From assembly GCA_002784505.1 (NCBI GenBank), contig PFLF01000011.1, positions 1 to 12,296 of the forward strand: 12,296 nt of DNA, written 5' to 3'. Shown one piece after another: positions 6,069 to 12,296 of this stretch (positions are counted from its first letter, which is position 1; every line of letters starts with the position of its first letter). Below the pieces are notes generated by a model. That model was not told the DNA's origin. It worked only from the letters and a program-made list of their open reading frames with translations, and did no database searches. The DNA is from Candidatus Roizmanbacteria bacterium CG_4_10_14_0_8_um_filter_39_9. Its GTDB lineage: Bacteria > Patescibacteriota > Microgenomatia > UBA1406 > GWC2-37-13. The position numbers and the translations under genes were made by a program.

Positions 6069-6102
6069 ATTGTCATTCCCGCCTGCGCGGGGATGACAGA
6101 AT
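6069..6102. repeat. GTCATTCCC-type palindromic repeat after the toxin gene
   Basis: TGTCATTCCCGC (6071-6082) and GCGGGGATGACA (6087-6098) form a 12-bp stem with one G-T pair and a CTGC loop. Dispersed intergenic repeats of this type occur in many bacterial genomes. The 3' flank (GAATAAGAAG) is not T-rich, so it is not a classical terminator for the toxin operon, although it may still end or stabilise transcripts. Confidence 0.8.
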
Positions 6103-6132
6103 AAGAAGAAGCATAATTCTTACATATTTTGA

Positions 6133-6141
6133 TGTTAAAAT
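6133..6141 (+). promoter_or_regulatory. Extended -10 promoter for the 1176-aa gene, predicted leaderless
   Basis: TGT-TAAAAT is an extended -10 element (TGn plus a box matching TATAAT at 5 of 6 positions). It ends 6 nt before the ATG at 6148. No good -35 box is seen, which is common for extended -10 promoters. Transcription is expected to start at the A of the ATG. Confidence 0.6.
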
Positions 6142-6147
6142 ATATAT

Positions 6148-9100
6148 ATGTCATCAACAACTCCTGAACAATCCAAGCCGCAAATAACCCCCGATCAGTT
6201 TTTAAACGCCATTCAGGAAAAAGTGAATCAGATGTCCAAAGAAGAGATTGCAAAAGCAATCGAACAGGTTAAAGAAGCTGCCGCATCAGTCAAACAAGTA
6301 GTGGATGCTAAAGTTGAGAGAGAACACCATGGACAGGTAGATTTTACCGGAGACCCTAAAGAAAAAGATAGTCCAAAAGCAAAAGCACAAAGTGTAAAAG
6401 AAGTTGTGCAGGAAGTATTAACTGCGATGAAAACCCCGGGAAAAGAATTATCTCCATCAGCATTAAAACAAGTTACTCCGCAAGCAGACAGTACAGGAAA
6501 AGCGATTTTAACGCGACTTAGCCAGGCTTTTCCTGATGTAAACAATGATATCTCAGAGCAAACCGCCCCATACATCTACGATATAATCCAGAAGGCGCTG
6601 AGTGGTGAAATCACAGATTCAAGGAGCATGCGTGATGAATTAATACAAAATGAAGTACTGTCGGTAGTCTCACCGGAAGCATTTAAAAAAGTGAAAAATG
6701 TTTTTGTTGAAGCAGCAAAGGATATGGGCATCGCAGAAAGCGTTGCGAACGCACAGTTTGGAGTGGATGAGGAGAGGCGAAGCAGTAAGGGTGCTCATGG
6801 CATGGGAGACTATACGTGGCAACAAACATATGCAAGTTATTTTAACCCGGGAGACAGGGAATTTGTTGAATCACTCTATTCTCCAACCAAATTTGTAGAG
6901 TTTGTTGAGGATATGCAAAAAGACAAGGCAAAAGAACTTGTCAAAGACGTACATTCAAAAGAAGTTAGGGTTGAGGTATCAAAAGACATTGAACGAAAAA
7001 TCGTTGACCTATTCGGAAAACTATATACCCGTCTCGATCAGGAAAAACCAAGTGAGTTTTTTCACGAGATAGAACAGCAGGATATTATGAAGGGTATTTT
7101 GCCGGTAAAAAACGAACTTAAGAGGCGTATGAGTCTTCTTGCAACCGAGATTGACCAGGCAATCGAACGGGGAATAATCAAGGACCCACATCTGTGGCAA
7201 AGTGCTGAAGTAAAAGATGAAATAGCAGATCTTCAGTATAAAACACTGGACGGGCAAGACCGAACTAAGGGTAGGCATAGACTGAATCCTTATATCGAAC
7301 CGGTTGAGGCTCATGGAGGACATTTTATTCATTATCTTGATCAAATAGCCGACCATTATATCGAAGCACGAAAATATACCCATAATGCCCGTGCGATATT
7401 TCTTCATCCCGTTGATCATGAAAAAGGATTTTACAGTCAACTTCAGCATTTTTCTGAAGAAATGACCACCGTTGACTTTGATCAGATGATGGCGCTTCCC
7501 GATAACGAAGTCTTCCGCGACGCCTTTTCACTGTACGACAAAATGGTTGAAGAAAAGTTTGCTACAAACGACTGGAAGCATTTCCCGACCATGTTTGAAC
7601 TTAAACAAAACAGCCTTCGTAACCAAATAGAGGAAGATGTGTATGAAAAACTAAAGTTAATGTATGGTGCACAGATGAAAAAAGGAGATATGACCGAAGC
7701 ACGACTTGAGGCGGCATTGTCAATGGCGGTTGGTGCATCACGCGGCATGTTTTTAACCGAAATTGAAAAAGCGGCATATGCCGATCCTCACGTAACCGAG
7801 GAAGGAAAAAATACATTCGCAAGTTATTATAATCAGGATAACGGTGCACTTATCGCATTTAACCCCATGCATTTTCATCTTCGATGGCAGACCCAAAATA
7901 CCATCGACCCCATTTTGTTTACTCCTGTTGAAGGGACGGAAAAAGGGAGTAAATATGCAAGTTTGTTTTCCGATCACCGGGATCTATGGAAGAAAATGCA
8001 GAGCTTTCGGGACTCATTTGTGAATGGGCGAGAACCAACTGGCCTTGAAGGGCAGACTCTTTTTTCAGACTTTTTGATGAATGTAGGAAAGGTGGGAGGA
8101 CCGTTGCAGCGCAAAGGATGGCGGACCGGGTATATGCTTGAGCCGCTCTACATACGGGACCCTGACGATCCGACCGGACAGGGATACGACATGATGAGGT
8201 CATGGCAGAGGCTTGAAAATATCGGATATGAAATGGCACAGGATTATGTGGAAAAAATAGACAGCAGACAAAAGGGCTTTATTGGAGCATACAAAGGAGC
8301 AGTATATGAGAAAAAGGCTGAACTGTTTAAATATATCTACGGAAAATATTTTGAAGCGGATCCTGAGGGAATGGAAAAATATCTGAAAGGTTTGCGAAGC
8401 GAAGTGAAAGACGGCGTTCTCGATAAAATAAGGGCGGGGAAAAGTGCTCCCAAAGATATTCGTGAAGAAATTGAAAAAGAAGCTTCCACTCTGTTTTTAC
8501 ATCGAGCACTGGCGCGCATGCTTGCCGAGCGTATTCCTACCAAGATATTGCGCCTTGACCGTGACCGATTTTCGAAAAACGGCATCAGCAGATGGCGCCA
8601 GATTGCCCTTGATATGAATCTCAGTACCCAGGATTTTGATAGTCTCATGCAGGATCTACTTATGGGAGAACAGCTGCTTCGAAAAGAAGTAAGTAAGGGG
8701 ATGCACGATATGGTTGATAAGCATGTGGATCCTTGGCATCATGGAGACATTGAATATAAACTGACAGAGGAAAAACTAGGACAATTATTAGATAAAAAAC
8801 TATCGCCCGCGCGAATTGCCCAGTTACAGGAACTTCTACGCAATATTCATAATAAATATTCAAAAAATACTGAGTTTTTGGACAAAATATTTACACCATA
8901 TCTTAAAGACAAAGAATATAAATTTACATTAGCCGTTGATGAGGTGGATTTGAGCTTTATTCCCTGGAGGGGAGGAGGCGCCCGGGTATTGCCGCGTGCC
9001 ATTGCCGATATTGCATCGGTTGAAAAAAATGTTGCGGGAGAATTGGTAAAGCTTCCCAAGACCCTGGCTGAAATAGCAACAAACGGTAAGCGCGACTTTA

Positions 9101-9678
9101 CCCCGATTATTGAAATCATGAAAAAATGTTACGGCTCAATTGACGCCATCATCGGCACCGACTACGCCATGCGCATCGTCCACAATATTGCCGCTATGAC
9201 CATAAATTATTTTAAAAAGGATACGCGTGCAAGGTGGGCTTATGGATTATTTGGTATTGGAAAGGCAAATTCAATTGCTGCAGAACGTGCTGGCCGAGGG
9301 CGGGCTTGGGAATGGGATAGTACTGAAATTGACCGGTTTTGTTATGCTCTTGAAACAAGAGGTCTTCTCGAACTTGATGGTTTAAATGTGAGTAATAGCA
9401 AGCCTGAATATACTCCAATATATGTCAATCTCCCGTTTATGAAAACGCCCCTAAAGCTTCCATATTCAATGAAGCTGTTTGGAAAAGAAATACCACTGTT
9501 CCAGAAAAGAAAACCCGACTATACATGGACGACAAAAAAACTTCGAGAAAAATTTGGAGGTAATTGGAAAGATATAACATTTGATTTTGTCAATAGATAT
9601 ATTCCATTTGTAATTGCCTGGTTATTGTGGAAATTCATTCAGGACTCGCTTAAAGAAACAGAAGGAAAAAAGAAATAG
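6148..9678 (+). CDS. Large protein of unknown family, possible component of a T4SS/pilus-like locus
   Basis: I do not recognise a family for this 1176-residue protein. It has no signal peptide. Residues 1-115 are K/E/Q/A-rich, probably disordered or coiled coil. The middle is mostly charged helix with many aromatic residues. A His-rich patch spans 389-424 (H389, H392, H395, H403, H412, H420, H424). Only two Cys are present, fitting a cytoplasmic location. Near the C-terminus, IPFVIAWLLWKFI (about 1152-1164) is a short hydrophobic segment followed by a polar tail ending GKKK, so the protein could be tail-anchored on the inner membrane. It is followed 27 bp downstream by a TrbC/VirB2-like gene and faces a VirB6-like gene. 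A scaffold or cytoplasmic partner of that machine is inference from position only. Gly-rich GGGAR (about 946-950) is not a P-loop, and no ATPase motif was seen. Confidence 0.8.
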   Translation: MSSTTPEQSKPQITPDQFLNAIQEKVNQMSKEEIAKAIEQVKEAAASVKQVVDAKVEREHHGQVDFTGDPKEKDSPKAKAQSVKEVVQEVLTAMKTPGKELSPSALKQVTPQADSTGKAILTRLSQAFPDVNNDISEQTAPYIYDIIQKALSGEITDSRSMRDELIQNEVLSVVSPEAFKKVKNVFVEAAKDMGIAESVANAQFGVDEERRSSKGAHGMGDYTWQQTYASYFNPGDREFVESLYSPTKFVEFVEDMQKDKAKELVKDVHSKEVRVEVSKDIERKIVDLFGKLYTRLDQEKPSEFFHEIEQQDIMKGILPVKNELKRRMSLLATEIDQAIERGIIKDPHLWQSAEVKDEIADLQYKTLDGQDRTKGRHRLNPYIEPVEAHGGHFIHYLDQIADHYIEARKYTHNARAIFLHPVDHEKGFYSQLQHFSEEMTTVDFDQMMALPDNEVFRDAFSLYDKMVEEKFATNDWKHFPTMFELKQNSLRNQIEEDVYEKLKLMYGAQMKKGDMTEARLEAALSMAVGASRGMFLTEIEKAAYADPHVTEEGKNTFASYYNQDNGALIAFNPMHFHLRWQTQNTIDPILFTPVEGTEKGSKYASLFSDHRDLWKKMQSFRDSFVNGREPTGLEGQTLFSDFLMNVGKVGGPLQRKGWRTGYMLEPLYIRDPDDPTGQGYDMMRSWQRLENIGYEMAQDYVEKIDSRQKGFIGAYKGAVYEKKAELFKYIYGKYFEADPEGMEKYLKGLRSEVKDGVLDKIRAGKSAPKDIREEIEKEASTLFLHRALARMLAERIPTKILRLDRDRFSKNGISRWRQIALDMNLSTQDFDSLMQDLLMGEQLLRKEVSKGMHDMVDKHVDPWHHGDIEYKLTEEKLGQLLDKKLSPARIAQLQELLRNIHNKYSKNTEFLDKIFTPYLKDKEYKFTLAVDEVDLSFIPWRGGGARVLPRAIADIASVEKNVAGELVKLPKTLAEIATNGKRDFTPIIEIMKKCYGSIDAIIGTDYAMRIVHNIAAMTINYFKKDTRARWAYGLFGIGKANSIAAERAGRGRAWEWDSTEIDRFCYALETRGLLELDGLNVSNSKPEYTPIYVNLPFMKTPLKLPYSMKLFGKEIPLFQKRKPDYTWTTKKLREKFGGNWKDITFDFVNRYIPFVIAWLLWKFIQDSLKETEGKKK

Positions 9679-9705
9679 TTTTCTTGTATACTGAATTTAT
9701 TATCT

Positions 9706-10458
9706 ATGAAACAAGTATTTATTAGTGTTGTTGCAGGTTGGTTGTTAATTTCTCTCATTACATTACAAGCACAAGCGGTTACACCAACTATCGCTCCTCC
9801 GGTTTGTGCCCCAACACTTACTATACCTGCTCCGGGTGTAAGTTGCGGATATGCGAATGATCCGTGTAATAGTCGCTGTTGCGCAAATAACCCAAAGACA
9901 CAACAAACTCCACTTCCGGGTTTAATTACAGATATGTTAACCCTACTACATCTTCCAAATCCTGTTGAATCACTTCTTTCATTTCAAACCGCAGTTGCGA
10001 CTCAACCGTGTATGGACGGAATACCCAGCACCCCTGGTGATCTTTCAAACCCTTCCTGCCACTGTATTGATCCTCCCAAAGCGCCACTTGATACCCTTAT
10101 TAAATTATGTGACAATATTTCATCAAGCGATGAACTTAACAAATGCAAATCTTGTTTACAAGGAACAGGTCAATCGGTTGGGGTGTGGACGGGGGTTGGA
10201 TGCGTAAGAAGTAATGCGGCATCATTTATTCAGGAGACATTACTGGGATGGGGAGTAGGGTTGGCTGGAGGCATATCAATGCTTTGCATTATTTATGCAG
10301 CCATCATGATGCAGACATCAGGAGGTAATGCAGAAAAAGTTAAAAAAGCGCAACAACTCATGACCTCATGTATAACGGGACTTATGATTATTATTTTCTC
10401 CGTTCTGATCCTCCAACTGATTGGAGTAAAAATCTTAAGGATCCCTGGATTTCAATAA
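9706..10458 (+). CDS. Cys-rich exported protein with TrbC/VirB2-like C-terminal helices
   Basis: This 250-residue protein starts with a signal peptide (MKQVF, hydrophobic 4-20, cleavage probably after A22-Q-A24). Residues 25-172 lie outside the membrane and hold 12 Cys (34, 47, 54, 58, 59, 102, 118, 120, 135, 147, 150, 166), an even number that suits disulfides. Two helices follow, at about 179-202 and 217-240, separated by the polar turn QTSGGNAEKVKKAQQ. This helix, GGN/GGD-x-KKVxxA turn and helix arrangement is what VirB2/TrbC pilin-like proteins of CPR bacteria show. Usual TrbC pilins are much shorter, so this is a fusion of a Cys-rich ectodomain to a pilin-like anchor. It starts 27 bp after the 1176-aa gene, probably in one operon. 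A TATACT (9687-9692) might be an extra -10 box. It ends 14 bp from the convergent gene. Confidence 0.8.
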   Translation: MKQVFISVVAGWLLISLITLQAQAVTPTIAPPVCAPTLTIPAPGVSCGYANDPCNSRCCANNPKTQQTPLPGLITDMLTLLHLPNPVESLLSFQTAVATQPCMDGIPSTPGDLSNPSCHCIDPPKAPLDTLIKLCDNISSSDELNKCKSCLQGTGQSVGVWTGVGCVRSNAASFIQETLLGWGVGLAGGISMLCIIYAAIMMQTSGGNAEKVKKAQQLMTSCITGLMIIIFSVLILQLIGVKILRIPGFQ

Positions 10459-10472
10459 CTTATTTAACCCCC

Positions 10473-12239
10473 TCATTTTCCCCCCTTCTTTGGATCGAGC
10501 GCATCAGCGACAACCTGATCGACTCCGTGTGATGGACCTGGTAGATGTGAAGTTCCAATAATATTACCAATTGATTTTCCTGTCAAAGCTTGAATACCCA
10601 TACTTGCGGTGCTAATCTGCCCAACCAAACTCAGCGCTCCACCAGCACCTGCACCTGCACCGGCAAAGAAGGTGCCAAGTCCAAAGCTAATTGGGAGACC
10701 TTTAACACCAAAGAGTTGTTCTTTGGCTAGTTTTATTAGATTGGGCGTCATAAAAAGTACGCCCATCCCAATAAAGATAGGGAGCAAATTTGGATCAAGC
10801 GCATTTAAAAAAGGTGGCCTCCAAAAATTTCCCTCGATAGACAATTGATTTGAAAGGACAAAACCAATTGTGAGAATTCCAATAACCAGCGGAAAAGTAA
10901 GTACTTCAGCAGCAAGATTCTTAAACCAAAAAGAGAAAGTTGATTTGCCGGGAATTGCCTCAAACACGAGTATGAGCGGCGCAACAATTATCATAAATAA
11001 TATTTGGAGATATGCGTGAAATAACATAAGAAATATTCTAAAGAAAAGAAATAGTACGGTAAAAAAAACAAGTGCGCCGGCGATTATTGGAACAATAATT
11101 GTTGGGCCGATAGTGAAGCCTATCAATATAGATAATTGAGCTGTTGCGACAAACGTTAACAACTGAGTAAGATATCCTACGACGAGCGTTCCCCCCCCAA
11201 TAACATTAAGGGCTTTTCCAAAGATATCAAAAAGTTTACCAAATAAGAGCTCTGTAATGCCATAGCCAATGACAAAATTTACTATTCCGTAAAGCGTACC
11301 TGAGACAAAACTTGGGAGAGCGGTGAGAGTGTTCATAATTACCGATTTGCCAAGCCAATTTAAGTTTGCCCAGTTAGCAAGAAAGCCAAGGTTTCCATCA
11401 AGTCCCCGAGCCGCCCCATTAATATTGGCAGGATTGGCGAAAATACTATTCCACAGACTAGTTGCATTGCCGTTTAAATAAGTATTTTGCATGAGCCCTA
11501 CATCATAAAAAGCTCCGTTACTACTTACGACAGATATTACGATTGCAATAAGCACATACATAAGATCAATCATAAATCCAGCAATAGCAAATGAAAACGT
11601 AATCAGTATCATTGCTACTACTATCTTTGGCAATGCATTTTCAACATTAATGACCGTTTGAGGATTGAGCTTCATTCGGAACATTATCATGAAGCCGATG
11701 ATGACTAATACAAGGACAAGAAGCATATAAGAGATATCCCGAAACACCTTCCATAAATTCATAATGGGTTTTAAGGCGGCAAACCCAATACCTTCCGCTG
11801 CATATGTTTTTGGAATAAAACCGGCATTTTGTAGGGTGTCACTTGCCCAATATATGCCTGATGCGGGGGGATTTACAATGGGCAAAACAATCAAAGACGC
11901 TATTTTGGCGGTAATACTTTGCGAAAGGTATTTTGGAGCATCGGCAGGATTATTAGTACAGACCTCACCAATACTCCAGCACAAAAAGCCACTATATATT
12001 TTTGCTACGACCTGACCCTGCTTAGTTTCTTGGAGTTTTGGGTCATTTAGTGTGGTATAAAGCAATTTTGTTTGTTCCTTCTCAATGGATTTATTTGTTC
12101 TAAGTGCCTGTTTATCCTGCCCTAAAAAATGAAGGAAAAAGGCCAGGATAATCGACAGAACAAGAAAAAAAAGAATGAGGCGCTTGCCCCACATTGAAAA
12201 ATAGTACCAGGCGATTTTTATATATTCAAATGAAGACAT
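10473..12239 (-). CDS. VirB6/TrbL-like polytopic membrane protein
   Basis: This 588-residue protein likely forms part of an inner-membrane channel or platform of a type IV secretion-like or pilus machine. The N-terminal helix is at about 19-39. A soluble, probably outside domain follows (40-165) with two Cys (C87, C94). The core starts with FRDISYMLLVLVLVIIGFMI (166-185), the loop RMKLNPQTVINVENALPK (188-205), then a helix ending in AGFMIDLMYVLIAI. This block is characteristic of CPR VirB6/TrbL-like proteins. More helices lie near 310-335, 350-375, 377-405, 409-427, 443-464 and 484-499. The end is Gly/Ala-rich (GAGAGAGGA, 527-535) with a polar tail ending DPKKGGK. It converges on the TrbC-like gene with a 14-bp gap and no visible terminator. 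A leaderless promoter lies directly upstream. Confidence 0.82.
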   Translation of the reverse strand: MSSFEYIKIAWYYFSMWGKRLILFFLVLSIILAFFLHFLGQDKQALRTNKSIEKEQTKLLYTTLNDPKLQETKQGQVVAKIYSGFLCWSIGEVCTNNPADAPKYLSQSITAKIASLIVLPIVNPPASGIYWASDTLQNAGFIPKTYAAEGIGFAALKPIMNLWKVFRDISYMLLVLVLVIIGFMIMFRMKLNPQTVINVENALPKIVVAMILITFSFAIAGFMIDLMYVLIAIVISVVSSNGAFYDVGLMQNTYLNGNATSLWNSIFANPANINGAARGLDGNLGFLANWANLNWLGKSVIMNTLTALPSFVSGTLYGIVNFVIGYGITELLFGKLFDIFGKALNVIGGGTLVVGYLTQLLTFVATAQLSILIGFTIGPTIIVPIIAGALVFFTVLFLFFRIFLMLFHAYLQILFMIIVAPLILVFEAIPGKSTFSFWFKNLAAEVLTFPLVIGILTIGFVLSNQLSIEGNFWRPPFLNALDPNLLPIFIGMGVLFMTPNLIKLAKEQLFGVKGLPISFGLGTFFAGAGAGAGGALSLVGQISTASMGIQALTGKSIGNIIGTSHLPGPSHGVDQVVADALDPKKGGK

Positions 12240-12245
12240 AGTTTT

Positions 12246-12254
12246 ATAATAACA
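12246..12254 (-). promoter_or_regulatory. Extended -10 promoter for the VirB6-like gene, predicted leaderless
   Basis: On the minus strand TGT-TATTAT forms an extended -10 box ending 6 nt (AAAACT) before the ATG at 12239. The layout is the same as that at 6133-6148. Upstream sequence to the window edge shows no clear -35 box and no other gene start. Confidence 0.6.
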
Positions 12255-12296
12255 GAAATATTAGTTGGAGGGAAGTCGGGTTATTAATCACAAATT

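Noticed and set aside
5825..6259. Minus-strand ORF of 144 codons across the toxin gene
   Set aside because: It runs antisense through the toxin, the palindromic repeat and the promoter of the 1176-aa gene. Its SVIPAQAGMT part is just the translated repeat.
7021..9418. Several minus-strand ORFs opposite the 1176-aa gene
   Set aside because: They are short, mutually overlapping and without motifs. The plus-strand frame is uninterrupted for 3.5 kb.
10630..10668. Hexanucleotide GCACCT-type repeat
   Set aside because: It simply encodes the GAGAGAGGA stretch of the VirB6-like protein and has too few units to call a variable repeat.
12255..12296. Right-edge sequence ending AATCACAAATT, similar to part of the valS repeat
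   Set aside because: The match is only about 11 bp of simple A/T/C sequence cut by the window edge, too short to call a copy.

Overview
The window looks like a piece of chromosome from a Candidate Phyla Radiation (Patescibacteria) bacterium, most likely in the Microgenomates. That placement is inference. It rests on low-to-moderate GC, slimmed-down versions of core genes, an rpmH-yidC-jag block with no rnpA, repeats that code through open reading frames, and a TrbC/VirB6-like membrane locus of the kind common in that group. The standard code is used; TGA serves as a stop for the last gene. No rRNA or tRNA gene was recognised.

Layout. Bases 1-1497 (minus strand) hold the first 499 residues of a large multi-pass DUF2298 ('YYY') membrane protein that runs off the left edge. 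Divergent from it on the plus strand is a core cluster: valS (valyl-tRNA synthetase), rpmH (ribosomal protein L34, 6 bp after valS), yidC (membrane insertase) and, after a palindromic spacer, jag/khpB (KH-R3H RNA-binding protein). A possible small ORF follows jag. Next comes a type II toxin-antitoxin pair (Phd/YefM-like antitoxin, RelE-like toxin). Its promoter overlaps a perfect TGTACA-type operator, and both sides carry the same 12-bp repeat end. From 6148 to the right edge is a putative secretion or pilus locus: an 1176-aa protein of unknown family with a C-terminal hydrophobic segment, a Cys-rich secreted protein with a TrbC/VirB2-like two-helix C-terminus, and, convergent on the minus strand, a 588-aa VirB6/TrbL-like polytopic protein.

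Two themes cut across the genes. First, four genes have a recognisable -10 box ending only 6 to 8 nt before the ATG, which predicts leaderless transcripts. Convincing Shine-Dalgarno sequences are nearly absent. Second, short repeats are inserted in frame in valS (two copies), yidC and the YYY gene, all at places where a loop or linker is expected, and other palindromic repeats sit in the intergenic gaps.

The best candidate for an undescribed system is the 1176-aa protein together with the Cys-rich TrbC-like protein and the VirB6-like channel protein.
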